DNA of 64,000 nt from VAZQ01 sp963821505 (GCA_963821505.1 CAWGEH010000028.1:1-64000); one strand, 5' to 3'; numbered from the stretch's first letter, positions 16,544-25,030 are shown. A program made the numbers and translations. Notes: a model not told the origin generated them from the letters alone.

Positions 16544-16670
16544 CGAGCCGCGCCGTCCCGGTCTCGCGCTCACCCAGTGCGAAAAGCGCGTTGCCGAGAT
16601 TGTTCTGGGTCTCCGCCCATTCGAGCGGCACGCGCTCGCGGGTTCTTTCCTCGAGAGCAGAGCGATAGGC
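16544..16670 (-). pseudogene. tetratricopeptide-repeat protein fragment
   Basis: One repeat unit in the minus strand: AYRSALEERTRERVPLEWAE, then TQNNLGNALFALGERETGTARL. This is the highly regular 42-44-residue TPR type found in long arrays in Bradyrhizobium-like genomes. It is joined at about 16668 to the broken IS3 transposase, so an IS3 insertion into a TPR gene followed by loss of the rest is the simplest reading. Confidence 0.65.
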
Positions 16671-16863
16671 CGTCGGCGACCAGCAGGCCTTGCAACATCC
16701 GCGAGCCGGCGAAAGGAAACTCCAGATGCAGCCGGTCGAGACGTCGCATGATTGCGAGGTCGGCTTCCGGCATCGGGCGCGGCAGATAATAGACACTGCC
16801 GCGGCTGATGTGCAGAGCCTGCGCCTGCTTGGTGATCGGCAGATCGTGCTCACGGTCGATCAT
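16666..16863 (-). pseudogene. IS3-family transposase orfB, N-terminal fragment
   Basis: MIDREHDLPITKQAQALHIS, then RGSVYYLPRP and LEFPFAGSRMLQGLLVADGL. This is the HTH_21-containing start of IS3-group orfB. It overlaps the orfA stop by 4 bp as in intact elements. Homology ends at ADGL, where TPR sequence begins; the DDE domain is absent. Confidence 0.75.
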
Positions 16864-17171
16864 CGCTTTGCGCTCAGCAAACCTGCTTTGCCGAGCGCTC
16901 CTTCCAAAAAATCGTTCTCCAGCGTCAGCTCTCCGATCTTGGCATGGAGCGACTTCACGTCGACGGCCGGCTGCGCGCCTCCGTTGCCGCCGCCCGAACC
17001 GAACACATCGGCTGCCCCTTCCTCGAGCTGCGCCTTCCACGATGTGATCTGATTGGGGTGCACGTCGAACTGCTCCGCCAGCTGAGCCAGAGTTCGATCG
17101 CCCTTGATGGCGGCAAGCGCCACTTTCGCCTTGAAGGCCGGTGTGTGGTTCCGGCGCGGTCGTCTCGTCAT
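16860..17171 (-). CDS. IS3-family transposase orfA
   Basis: A 103-residue orfA from ATG 17171: MTRRPRRNHTPAFKAKVALA, then KGDRTLAQLAEQFDVHPNQI (helix-turn-helix) and a leucine-zipper-like stretch LHAKIGELTLENDFLEGAL. It is intact, but its orfB is truncated, so the element is dead. The right end should lie between 17172 and about 17270; I could not define the inverted repeat. Confidence 0.8.
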   Translation of the reverse strand: MTRRPRRNHTPAFKAKVALAAIKGDRTLAQLAEQFDVHPNQITSWKAQLEEGAADVFGSGGGNGGAQPAVDVKSLHAKIGELTLENDFLEGALGKAGLLSAKR

Positions 17172-17275
17172 GGTCTCTCCTGATTCGCTGGGCACAGCGT
17201 GCCCGCTGTCAGGCAGAAACTCCACTTATCGTCTTGTTCAGATTCTTGAGGCCGGCTCTGGTCGCGAAATCAGTG

Positions 17276-17356
17276 ATGGGCATCCGCGACAAGCCCATAA
17301 CCCCAGGCTCGCCGTGGCAGAACGCCTTCGCCGAGCGATTGATCGGGACCGCCAAG
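17276..17356 (+). pseudogene. DDE integrase-core fragment
   Basis: 27 codons: MGIRDKPITPGSPWQN, then AFAERLIGTAK. They match the last catalytic block of the transposase at 23332-24349, which reads MGIRDRPIAPRSPWQNGCAERLIGS and contains the final Glu. It is a tiny relic of a related element, joined to a PF04392 gene end. Confidence 0.7.
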
Positions 17357-17364
17357 GCCGCCTC

Positions 17365-17453
17365 GACGTACCGCCTACCCTGCTCGCCCGCGCCGACGAG
17401 GTTATCGAATGAAACGGCGCGAGTTCATCACGCTGCTCCGCGGCGATGCTGGC
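17365..17453 (+). pseudogene. junction of two PF04392 genes (3' end plus 5' start)
   Basis: DVPPTLLARADEVIE and a TGA overlap by 4 bp with MKRREFITLLRGDAG. This is the same ATGA-joined 'end-to-start' arrangement as in the intact trio at 6439-9394, but both flanking genes are lost. Upstream is an integrase-core scrap, downstream non-coding sequence. It shows that another tandem array once existed here. Confidence 0.75.
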
Positions 17454-17648
17454 TTGTCCGCGGATTTGGTGGTTGAGAATGTTAGGCGGTCCAACGCTGC
17501 GCTGACCTTTTGGGACGCCAATACGGGATCAGCCACTGCGGGGGCGTTCATCTCTCACTGGTTTCTGGCGCAAAGTTGGCGGGGAACACCTTACCCACCC
17601 ACCGCGTTTCGCTCCTAAACAAGAGCACGCAGATCGTGAGATGTCCTC

Positions 17649-17942
17649 ATGAAAAAGATCACGTTATTTGCACTCACGGCTGGGGCGATCATCATCACGG
17701 CCGGCCCGGCATCGTCACAGGGAATCTACTTGGATTTAGGTCCCAACCCCAGCCCCCGTCCGTACTATCGCTATCGCGACTACGATGAACCCCAATACAG
17801 GTACAGGGAACGGTACAGGGAACGGTATGGGGAACGTGGAGAGCGAGGGTACTATCGGCCCGGGCGCTTTCGAACCTGGAACGGATGCCAGGGCGGCTGG
17901 ACTGTGCAAGACGGTCTCTGCAAGCCGTACCGGGGCTACTAA
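17649..17942 (+). CDS. small secreted protein, Arg/Tyr-rich
   Basis: 97 residues. A signal peptide (MKKITLFALTAGAIIITAGP, cleavage near SSQG) precedes a low-complexity stretch of RYRERYRERYGERGERGYYR repeats (about 50-70) and a conserved end WNGCQGGWTVQDGLCKPYRGY with two Cys that may pair. Proteins with this 'GC-n-G-W-TVQDG-n-CKPYRG' end are common in Bradyrhizobium-type genomes and presumably sit in the envelope. No function is known. No strong ribosome binding site precedes the ATG. Confidence 0.7.
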   Translation: MKKITLFALTAGAIIITAGPASSQGIYLDLGPNPSPRPYYRYRDYDEPQYRYRERYRERYGERGERGYYRPGRFRTWNGCQGGWTVQDGLCKPYRGY

Positions 17943-18098
17943 ACCGGCATTTCCCGGCCGGCTATAGAGCCGCACGGCCGCAACCCAAGAAATCGCTTTC
18001 GTCTTCCGCGGCAATACGGCCTTTTCGAACGGACACCTCCGACAAAGCCAGGCTCGCCACGGCAAATCGGCTTCGGCCCATGGCCGCACGGCACTCCC

Positions 18099-18212
18099 CG
18101 TGAGCTTCGATGATCGAACGGCAGATCGATAGTCCCATGCCCATGCCGCTGGGCTTGGTCGTGTAAAATGCGTCGAAGAGGCGGTCCAAACTCTCCGGAT
18201 CTAGGCCCGAGG
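18099..18212 (-). pseudogene. sensor histidine kinase, ATPase-domain fragment
   Basis: The minus strand reads LDPESLDRLFDAFYTTKPSG, then MGMGLSICRSIIEAHG. This is the F/G2 region of a HATPase_c domain (fatty-acid-sensing or FixL-like kinases share 'DAFYTTKP-G-GMGLSI'). The upstream catalytic part and the remaining C-terminus are missing, so it is a remnant. Confidence 0.7.
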
Positions 18213-18501
18213 CGAGGCTGTAGAACCGGCGGTTGCGCAGGCGACCGATGAGCCAGCGCACCCGGCTTTCTCTGCGACAATGGGCTGCCCAGCTTCAAGT
18301 GCCGAACAGTAGCAAGACGCACAACTTGGAGAGAGTCATCAACGTCGAGAGTTCTCTGTCCCGGCCGCCGTCGTCTTCGCCCACCAGTCCTCCGCGGGCT
18401 GCGGATTCCGGGGCCCCTTCACACGCCGACCACGAGCGTCAGAGCAAGGGCGGTGGAACGCAGTGTCCGCATGCAGTTGAGGTCGATGTCTGCCATCTTT
18501 C

Positions 18502-18840
18502 TTACCTCACAGGCTCGAAAAGCCCATCCTTGTACTTCTCGATCACCGGACGAAACGCCTCACACCACTTCGCCTCGCCCGCTCTGTCGACTTTCTTCTG
18601 TTCCTTGATAACGCCCGCCATTACGTCGCCCTTGTCGAGCATTCGGACCATGCGCTGTAAATCGGCCAGCAGCCTGGGAGCGAGCTTTTCGCAACGGTTG
18701 TCGTAGACGCCGAGGGTCACGGCCAACTGGACGAGGTCGGCTTTCGTTAATTGGTCTTGCGCCAGCGCCGCGCCGGACGAAAGCACCATGATTGTCCCGA
18801 GAAGAATTGCGGCGCGCTTGAGCCGGTCGATGTAGTCCAT
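18502..18840 (-). CDS. small secreted helical protein
   Basis: 112 residues from ATG 18840, with AGGAAG several bases upstream. The signal peptide is MDYIDRLKRAAILLGTIMVL to AALAQ. The mature part (LTKADLVQLAVTLGVYDNRC, then KLAPRLLADLQRMVRMLDKG and KWCEAFRPVIEKY) is helical with two Cys that could form a disulfide. It is similar in design to other small periplasmic Rhizobiales proteins of unknown role. Confidence 0.65.
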   Translation of the reverse strand: MDYIDRLKRAAILLGTIMVLSSGAALAQDQLTKADLVQLAVTLGVYDNRCEKLAPRLLADLQRMVRMLDKGDVMAGVIKEQKKVDRAGEAKWCEAFRPVIEKYKDGLFEPVR

Positions 18841-19286
18841 CGGCACTTCCTCGCGCATTTCGCTGTTCGCGCCGTCAACTCCGGCAACACATCATAGTCG
18901 ATCGCATTCTCGATGAATGTCGACTCACTCGTCCGTAACCAATGCTTCGCAGCCAGCCGCCAACGTCCATGGTAGCGTCCTAATCCGTTCCAGTTCGTGT
19001 TAATTTTGGTGACAAAGCGTGTCCAGCGTATTGGGGCTGAAGTTAACCCTGTCCCCTGGACACCGGAACATTTGCTTCTAAGCAGCTCACAGTCGCACCC
19101 CATGCTGCTTGCGGAAACCGCCCGCTGGGCTCAACCCGCACCTTGCGCCTCCGATGTGTTCCCATCCAGCCGCGCTGTTTGACAGCGGCGAGCAGGTCCT
19201 TCGACAAGGGCTCGGCGTTCACATTGGTCGTACGCAGGAATGCCTCACGGCACGAAAGATCTCATTGGCCACCGACGCCAAGCACG

Positions 19287-19432
19287 GAGACCGGACTGGC
19301 TGGCTGGGCATATCGGACTCGAACTGCGGAAACCGTCAGGAACAAAATCCATTTGAATTGGCGCCATAACTTTCGGGGATTTGGCGCTGAAACTGCGCCG
19401 TGGAGACGGCTCGCGTTTAAGCTGCGGTGTGG
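19287..19432. repeat. dispersed repeat family 1, copy B
   Basis: The partner of 13646-13790, in the same orientation and of the same length. The outer 30 bp at each end are the best conserved parts. Confidence 0.6.
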
Positions 19433-19568
19433 CGAATATGCAGCTGCGGCAAGGATTTCGGCAGACGTTGCCGGCGCGGAAGGCCGAACAACATCACGGC
19501 GGGGCTGTTCAGTATGCCTGCCTGGTCGGATTCGAACTCCGGAAGGGGCAAAGAAAATAATCCGCTCG

Positions 19569-19637
19569 CCGCGATCTCTCGCCGATCGAGGGATGATCCG
19601 GCTGCGGCCAATCCAGCAACAGCATTGCTCACTTTGC
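19569..19637. repeat. dispersed repeat family 2, copy D
   Basis: The partner of 15856-15927, in the same orientation. Here too the minus strand is open (VAGLAAAGSSLDRREIAA), then runs into a T-arm-like string. Confidence 0.6.
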
Positions 19638-19738
19638 GCTGGACTTCTGAAAGGCGTGACTCTTCGGCGATCCGTATCAGCTGGCCTCTCTCAGTTCCTT
19701 GCGTGACCCGACTGTGTCTTTGGCCGAGGGCATCAGTA

Positions 19739-19948
19739 TCATTTGCTCCTGTTCATCCGCTGCACCGCGCCCTTTTTGTTACTGCCGGTGCGCTTCGGCT
19801 TGTGAACCGATGCCCTTGCGCCGGCTATAATCTCACCCGCCCGGCGTGCAAAGGCGTCGACATCCACGGGAGCTGGCGGAGGCATGCCGCGCCCCTCAGA
19901 AAGCGGCGGCTCTTCCTGACGATTATCGGGCGGGCTTTTCTTCTGCAT
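19739..19948 (-). CDS. small hypothetical protein
   Basis: 69 residues: MQKKSPPDNRQEEPPLSEGR, then APVDVDAFARRAGEIIAGAR and a basic tail. The ATG at 19948 has AGGAAG 6 bp upstream, which is good support for translation. It is rich in Pro, Lys and Arg with one short helix; no family recognised. Confidence 0.5.
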   Translation of the reverse strand: MQKKSPPDNRQEEPPLSEGRGMPPPAPVDVDAFARRAGEIIAGARASVHKPKRTGSNKKGAVQRMNRSK

Positions 19949-20028
19949 TCGTAACTTCCTGAAGGGGTCGCTTCCTCGCGTCCCAGGTTGTTTACGAAAT
20001 ACCGAAAAATCGATCCCGTTCCTGCCTA

Positions 20029-20394
20029 ATGCCGATTTTCTTCCCTTTTGGTTTCACTGCGCTTAACATGTCACACTGGGTGACGACGGCTGGGACAGAC
20101 GGTGGCGCCTTCATGCCCATCGGGGCATTCCTAGACGGCTACAGGTTCGATCCCGAGACCGCGCGTCTCATGGGCATCGCATTCGAAATGGCTCGCGCGG
20201 CTGTTCGACCTGCGCCCCGCGCCGACCTCACCGATGAAGCAATCGCCGGAAGGATCATCGAGCTGGCGAAAGCCGGCGAGCGCAACGTCGACGTTTTGTG
20301 TGAGGCCGGGCTGAATGTACCCGCAGGGAAAGTCAGCCCCAATCCTCATCAGCTTCCCGACGAACCGCTGCGCGATCCGGGTTCTTCATCTTGA
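20029..20394 (+). CDS. conserved hypothetical protein
   Basis: 121 residues from ATG 20029; later in-frame starts at MSHW (20068) or MPIG (20113) are also possible. The core FDPETARLMGIAFEMARAAV, then LTDEAIAGRIIELAKAGERN and VLCEAGL is a compact helical pattern that I recall from many Rhizobiales hypothetical proteins ('A-I-A-x-x-I-I-x-L-A-x-x-G-x-x-D'). No membrane segment. A rho-independent terminator follows 15 bp after the stop. Confidence 0.6.
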   Translation: MPIFFPFGFTALNMSHWVTTAGTDGGAFMPIGAFLDGYRFDPETARLMGIAFEMARAAVRPAPRADLTDEAIAGRIIELAKAGERNVDVLCEAGLNVPAGKVSPNPHQLPDEPLRDPGSSS

Positions 20395-20408
20395 GCCAGT
20401 CGGGCGAG

Positions 20409-20436
20409 AGCCCCGTTTCGGCGGGGCTTCATTTTT
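20409..20436 (+). terminator. rho-independent terminator
   Basis: The stem agccccg / cggggct (20409-20415 with 20422-20428) has a short loop and is followed by ttcattttt. It lies just downstream of the gene ending at 20394. Confidence 0.75.
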
Positions 20437-20510
20437 GGAGAGCCTTGCCAAAGATGTTGGATTGGTGATCGACTAGCCGTGGTCGATATTGCGGTCGGCA
20501 GGAGTCAACA

Positions 20511-20866
20511 ATGGATCAGCGCCAGCCCGGCACACCCGCAGTGCTTGCTTTTGCCCCTAAGCAAAAGTCGCAGGACAACAGCGGCCTGATTGATCAGGTG
20601 GGGCATGCTCTGGTTGCTATGCTCCGGGAGGCCGCGAATATCTCGAACGAGAACGTCGACCGAGCCATGACAATCGCGCATAAGCTTTCGGTGCAGCTGC
20701 GAGCCGCCGAGGATCGGATCGGTCAACTTGAGGGCGAGGTCGAACGTCTTTCAGAGTCGCGCCACCCACGCCGAGCGCTGGCTCGATACAATCAAAGAAA
20801 GAGATTGAACACAATTTGATCGCGCCGATGGAAGCCAACCGGCCCGAGCTGCCGGTCGCGCATTAG
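20511..20866 (+). CDS. conserved hypothetical helical protein, two frameshifts
   Basis: From ATG 20511: a variable N-terminus, then VGHALVAMLREAANISNENV, DRAMTIAHKLSVQLRAAEDR and IGQLEGEVER, a coiled-coil-like helix. The frame then breaks near 20750. Homologous-looking sequence continues as FQSRATHAERWLDTI in a second frame and KKEIEHNLIAPMEANRPELP to TAG 20866 in a third. The second break fits one extra A in 'atcaaag'. Such proteins ('NVDRAM-n-AHKLSMQLRAAEDR') are frequent in Bradyrhizobium; function unknown. The start is chosen because the region after the terminator at 20436 would hold its promoter. Confidence 0.6.
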
Positions 20867-20885
20867 TCTCGGCGCGCGCCAGCGC

Positions 20886-21057
20886 TCACTTCCCTGGCCT
20901 GTAGACCGCCACGGTCGCCTCTCCGCTCCGCAAGTCCTTCACCACGACTTCGCCGTGCCGGTTTCGATTCTTGAGGAATTCCGCAGCGGCCGTGGCAACG
21001 GCCCTCGTGTCGCGATAGGAGCGCGGTTTTCCCGTCGACCAGGATTTCGAACAGCAC
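20886..21057 (-). CDS. small hypothetical protein, frameshifted
   Basis: GTG 21057 gives MLFEILVDGK. The conserved remainder, PRSYRDTRAVATAAAEFLKN, then GEVVVKDLRSGEATVAVYRP, is one frame away. A single extra A in GGGAAAACC (about 21028) explains it. Repaired, this is a protein of about 56 residues of a type common in Rhizobiales, one beta-alpha-beta unit of unknown role. Confidence 0.55.
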
Positions 21058-21075
21058 GCCCGGTGTGGTGGGGAT

Positions 21076-21267
21076 TCAATCCTGGATGTCAGACGGAAAA
21101 CGTTTGTTCGGTTCGGTCGGAACCGGCACGCCCTCAATCTCCGAGGCGGCTTGCGTCCAATCGTTGGCCAAACTCAGGAACTGCTTTCGCTGCCCTTCGG
21201 TCCGAGCCCTGGAGGCCCAGCGGACGCAGTCCCGAGCGTATTCGTGATACTGGTCGACCGTGGACAT
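21076..21267 (-). CDS. small hypothetical protein
   Basis: 63 residues: MSTVDQYHEYARDCVRWASR, then GQRKQFLSLANDWTQAASEI. This is the frequent two-helix family of Bradyrhizobium-like genomes ('YREYA-EC-RWA-n-A-T-E-RR-FL-MA--W'). The ATG has a strong AAGGGGGG in front. It lies 18 bp upstream of the next small minus-strand gene and is probably co-transcribed with it. Confidence 0.65.
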   Translation of the reverse strand: MSTVDQYHEYARDCVRWASRARTEGQRKQFLSLANDWTQAASEIEGVPVPTEPNKRFPSDIQD

Positions 21268-21962
21268 GGCGCCCCCCTTGTTTCAGCCGGGAGCGCAATC
21301 GGTCTCTCAGTCCCCGACGCCTGTAGGCAGAGCCCCCGGCCGGTGACTTCGCATCATGCGCCTTTCGGTTCTCGAATAGCGAGTCAAATCTGGATCAGAT
21401 AAGGCCGTATGCGTTCGCTATCTCAACCCGCCCGCCCATTACGATCTTGAATGCGCTTATGTTCCATCGCGGACTCACCTCACCGTGGCGCACGCGGGGT
21501 TCTTCATCTTGAGCCGATGGGGGGCAGCGGTCAGACAAGCCGCGGAACATTCAGTTGTTCTGCTGGGTTATTGCACATTACCGGCAACGCACCCGATCAG
21601 GCCGACCGAGGGGAGACGTCGCGCTCCCGAGCGTTCACCCCGACAACGAGAGATCGCTTTGGCGCCGGGGCCATTACTTACTTTCACGTGTCCAAACACG
21701 AAGGAACGAACGCCCACGCGCGTCGAGGCGGATCCGCGCCGGGCTCGCAAGGGCAAGGGCCGAGCGCATGCGAGCCGGCGGACGCGCCATCGAAGTGACC
21801 CGCGTGAGGGGGGCGGAGGATGCTGGCGGAGACGCCGTGACTGCCGAGGTGCGCCGCTCAACGCCCTCTCGAATTCAGAACATTTCAGGCCGGCCCTATG
21901 GACCCACCGGCTTCCATGGTGGCAGGCTCAACTTACGGTATCCGCGGAGGGGAGGAAGCCCC
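21268..21962. other. non-coding stretch before the PF04392 gene
   Basis: About 700 bp without a convincing gene. Open frames on the plus strand lack family features and run into the PF04392 coding region in frame. The promoter and the strong GGGGAGGAAG ribosome binding site of that gene lie at the end. Confidence 0.45.
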
Positions 21963-22946
21963 ATGTTCGACATGAGGCGGCGCGAGTTCATCACGCTGAT
22001 CGGCGGCGGGGCGGCATGGCCGCTCGCGGCGAACGCGCAGCAGACAACTCTGCCCGTGGTCGGATTTCTGAATAGCGCATCCGCAGATGGGTACGCGTCG
22101 ATGGCGAGCGCGTTCAGGCAAGGCCTTAAAGAGACCGGCTATGTCGAGGGCAACAACGTTGCGATCGAATACCGCTGGGCAGACAATCAGAACAATCGCC
22201 TGCCAGCACTTGCGGCCGACTTAGTCAGCCGTCACGTTACCGTGATTTTCGCGAATAGCCCTTCGGTAACCGCGGCCAAGGCGGCCACCGATACGATTCC
22301 GATCACCTTCATGACCGGTGATGATCCCGTTCGGCTCGGTTTCGTCGCGAGTTTCAACAGGCCGGGTGGAAACGCCACCGGGGTGACAATATTATCCGGT
22401 GCATTGGCGGCAAAGCGGCTCGGACTTTTGCATGAGCTGATTCCGCATGCGAAGACCATCGCCGTACTCATCAACCTCGATTTCCAGCCTTCCGAACGTT
22501 TCCAGGCCGATGTCGAAGCGGGCGCTCGAGTCCTCGGGCTATCGATTCAACGGCTGGAGGCAAGCAACGAACGCGAGATTGAGGCTGCTTTCAATAGATT
22601 GACTGAGGCGCGGGTTGACGCCCTTCTGGTCGGCCCCGGCCCGTTCTTGGACAGCCGGCGCGACCTGTTGGTGGCGCTCGCTGCGAAGATCGCGATTCCC
22701 GCGGGATATGAAACCCGTGCAACCGCGGTCGCAGGCGGTCTGATAAGCTATGGAGCGAGCGTTGCGGATGGATATCGCCAAGCCGGAATCTACACAGGCC
22801 GCATTCTCAAGGGCGCCAAGCCGTCCGAATTACCGATCCTGCAACCGACCGCGTTCGAGTTGGCGATCAACCTCAAGACTGCGAAGGCCCTCGGCCTCGA
22901 AGTGCCGCCGACGTTGCTCGCCCGCGCCGACGAGGTGATCGAATGA
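21963..22946 (+). CDS. PF04392 ABC transporter substrate-binding protein
   Basis: 327 residues from ATG 21963 (GGAGG 7 bp upstream); ATG 21972 at MRRREFITLIGGGAAWPL is an alternative. The Tat-like leader ends near ANAQQ. Landmarks are VVGFLNSASADGYASMASAF, GNNVAIEYRWADNQNNRLPA, DDPVRLGFVASFNRPGGN, GGLISYGASVADGYRQ, and the end VPPTLLARADEVIE. It is unbroken. Like the other copies it has no permease or ATPase beside it, so it may feed a transporter coded elsewhere or act as a sensor. Confidence 0.92.
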   Translation: MFDMRRREFITLIGGGAAWPLAANAQQTTLPVVGFLNSASADGYASMASAFRQGLKETGYVEGNNVAIEYRWADNQNNRLPALAADLVSRHVTVIFANSPSVTAAKAATDTIPITFMTGDDPVRLGFVASFNRPGGNATGVTILSGALAAKRLGLLHELIPHAKTIAVLINLDFQPSERFQADVEAGARVLGLSIQRLEASNEREIEAAFNRLTEARVDALLVGPGPFLDSRRDLLVALAAKIAIPAGYETRATAVAGGLISYGASVADGYRQAGIYTGRILKGAKPSELPILQPTAFELAINLKTAKALGLEVPPTLLARADEVIE

Positions 22947-22978
22947 GTTGCGTGCGATTGTAGACCTCGACGACACGT

Positions 22979-23230
22979 GTGGCCCAGCTCATCCTCAAGC
23001 GCGCCTCGGCTTCTCGCCTATCCGGCGAGTGGCGCGATGACGACTTCGACGTGCTCACCGAAGGAGTCGTGGTCGGCCGCATCATGAAGGCAGCCGCATC
23101 GCCGCAGGGCGCGCCATGGATGTGGACGCTCGGCTACGGGCGCCACGAGGACCGCTCACCGACGCACGGCTACGAGCCGACGCGCGAGGCCGCGATGGCG
23201 GCGTTCGCCAAGAGCTGGCGGAGGGAGTGA
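22979..23230 (+). CDS. conserved small protein
   Basis: 83 residues from GTG 22979: LILKRASASRLSGEWRDDDF, then DVLTEGVVVGRIMKAA, PWMWTLGYGRHEDRSPTHGY and REAAMAAFAKSW. This is a well-conserved Rhizobiales hypothetical type with two beta segments followed by a helix that ends with 'FAKSWRRE'. It is found in many copies per genome in that group, from memory. It has no known role and no signal peptide. Confidence 0.8.
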   Translation: MAQLILKRASASRLSGEWRDDDFDVLTEGVVVGRIMKAAASPQGAPWMWTLGYGRHEDRSPTHGYEPTREAAMAAFAKSWRRE

Positions 23231-23331
23231 GAAGATCAGGTTTCGGATTTTGTTTGCGCGGGGGGGACGTGTCCCTACCGCAAACCCAAAACAGCTGACT
23301 GACGCCCGCGAATCGGTCGATAGTCCCATCG

Positions 23332-24349
23332 ATGAGCGATCTTTGCAGATTGATCTGGTGCGCCTTGATCGGGCTGTTCCGGTCGCGGGCTGCGTTGGAA
23401 GCCGAAATCCTTGTTCTTCGACACCAGCTCAACGTCCTGCGGCGCAAATCCCCGAAGCGAGTGGCCCTCAGCAGCATCGACCGGCTGTTGCTTGTTGGGC
23501 TCTATCGGCTTGGCTCCCGGGGTGCTGGACGCTCTGAAGATTATAAGGCCGGAGACGCTGATGCGCTGGCACCGCGCCGGCTTCCGAGCCTATTGGCGCT
23601 GGAAATCCCGACCGCTCGGCGGCCGGCCGACGACACCGGCGGACATTCGCCGCCTCATTCGCGAGATGAGTGTCGCAAACCCGCTTTGGGGCGCTCCGCG
23701 GATACACGGCGAACTGCTCAAGCTCGGCATCGATGTCGGACAGACCACGGTCGCAAAGTACATGGCGAGGAGACGGCGACCGCCGTCGCAGGGCTGGAAG
23801 ACCTTCCTTCGCAATCATGCCGACGGCATCGCATCGATGGATCTGTTCCTGGTCCCGACGATCTCGTTTCGGCTGTTGTACGGATTCCTGATCTTGCGGC
23901 ACAGTCGTCGTGAGCTTCTGTGGCTGGGTGTAACCGCGCATCCGAGCGCCGAATGGATTGCCCGGCAATTGACCGAGGCATACGGGTGGCAACAGGCGCC
24001 GCGATATATCATTCGCGACCGGGATTGCGTCTATGGCGGTGTCTTTGCCCGCCGTCTTCGAGCGATGGGCATACGAGATCGGCCGATCGCACCACGGTCA
24101 CCATGGCAGAACGGATGTGCGGAGAGGCTCATCGGATCGATCCGGCGGGATTGCCTTGACCATGTGGTTGTGTTTGGCGAGCGGCATCTTCGTCATCTGC
24201 TCAAATCGTATCAAAAATATTACAACGAGGCCCGCACGCACTTGTCACTGCAGAAGGACGCGCCGATCCCCCGCGCCGTCCAGACCGTCGGTCAGACGTT
24301 GGCCGTGCCAATTTTGGGCGGGCTGCACCACCAATATATCCGAGCGTGA
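23332..24349 (+). CDS. DDE integrase-core transposase (frameshifted)
   Basis: A transposase of the IS3/IS481-like integrase-core type. Frame 1 encodes ALEAEILVLRHQLNVLRRKS and IDRLLLVGLYRL. After one extra G at about 23515 the next frame continues APGVLDALKIIRPETLMRWH, GAPRIHGELLKLGIDVGQTT, IASMDLFLVPTISFRLLYGF (first Asp), YIIRDRDCVYGGVF (second Asp) and SPWQNGCAERLIGS (Glu). The catalytic triad is complete, so only the shift, possibly a sequencing error, separates it from a working gene. Terminal repeats were not identified. Confidence 0.8.
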
Positions 24350-24500
24350 GTTTCCGACAGGGACAGGTGGGGCGACGGGAAGGTTGTCAAATGCGCGGCC
24401 GAACGAGGCGACGGGGGCGTGGTCATGAAACGCCTCCATCAATGGAACGCGCGCCGTCACGGCGGGCAATTAAATAATAGCACAGATCAAACGAACGGCG

Positions 24501-24734
24501 TCACCGTTTGGTCCAACGCACCGGCTCGAAGTTACTCGACCTACCTCCGTCGAAAGCGTGAATTTCGTCATGCTCGGCAATGGCGTGCAACGCGGTCCGC
24601 AAAAACCACCCACGTCCATGGCAGGTCCAGCCGTCGGCCTCAGTGTACTGCAGCGCCTTGGTGAGGGACTTTCGCGACCTGCCCAACTCGCGAGAGAGGC
24701 GGCGGACGGACCAGAGCTGAGGCCCCGTCGTCAT
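24501..24734 (-). CDS. small helix-turn-helix protein
   Basis: 77 residues from ATG 24734, with GGGAGG 6 bp upstream: MTTGPQLWSVRRLSRELGRS, then RKSLTKALQYTEADGWTCHG and RGWFLRTALHAIAEHDE. The 'V-RLSRELGRSRKSLTKAL' part is a helix-turn-helix like those of phage terminase small subunit (Nu1)-type and excisionase-type proteins, here with Gly/Trp pairs as in a winged helix. A palindrome 15-38 bp upstream of its start may be its own operator. Confidence 0.6.
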   Translation of the reverse strand: MTTGPQLWSVRRLSRELGRSRKSLTKALQYTEADGWTCHGRGWFLRTALHAIAEHDEIHAFDGGRSSNFEPVRWTKR

Positions 24735-24748
24735 GGCGCCTCCCTAAT

Positions 24749-24772
24749 ATGATGTTTGAAACGGAACATCAT
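24749..24772. promoter_or_regulatory. perfect 8-bp palindrome, possible operator
   Basis: ATGATGTT-8 bp-AACATCAT, positioned 15-38 bp upstream of the start codon of the small HTH gene. The position and symmetry suit a repressor or activator site overlapping its promoter. Inference from the pattern only. Confidence 0.5.
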
Positions 24773-25030
24773 ACCCAGGGTCTAATTGCAATGGCTACCC
24801 TCGTTTTCGATCCCATCAGCTAGACGGCTGGGGCGGTCAGGCGAACCCCGATCGGGGTGGGCACCTTTGAAGGACCCGTATAAGTTGTAGTGAGGAGGGC
24901 GGCACAACCAACCCCGATAGAGGGTCCCAAGACCGATGGCATCGGCTCATGCGACGGCGCGCCTACCTTCTGGTGACACATCGCGGGTAAGTTGTGAGCG
25001 GCACCCTCTCGATTACAACGCTGGGTGGGT
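24773..25030. other. intergenic part of the integrative element
   Basis: No gene. Two similar strings, taagttgtagtgaggagg-gcggcacaacc (about 24882-24909) and taagttgtgagcggcacc (about 24989), form an imperfect direct repeat of the kind expected near a replication origin or protein-binding site. Confidence 0.35.

Larger units (their letters stand above)
18841..19738. other. non-coding, repeat-rich stretch
   Basis: No gene is supported over about 900 bp. It carries repeat family 1 copy B (19287-19432) and repeat family 2 copy D (19569-19637). At 19526-19545 the minus strand reads CGGAGTTCGAATCCG, a perfect T-arm-like hairpin without the rest of a tRNA. Confidence 0.5.

Noticed and set aside
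17816..17870. A tandem DNA repeat (cggtacagggaa units)
   Set aside because: It is the coding sequence of the RYRERYRERYGER stretch of the small secreted protein, not an independent repeat.
19526..19545. A tRNA gene suggested by CGGAGTTCGAATCCG
   Set aside because: Only the T-arm is present; no anticodon or D-arm could be built on either strand.
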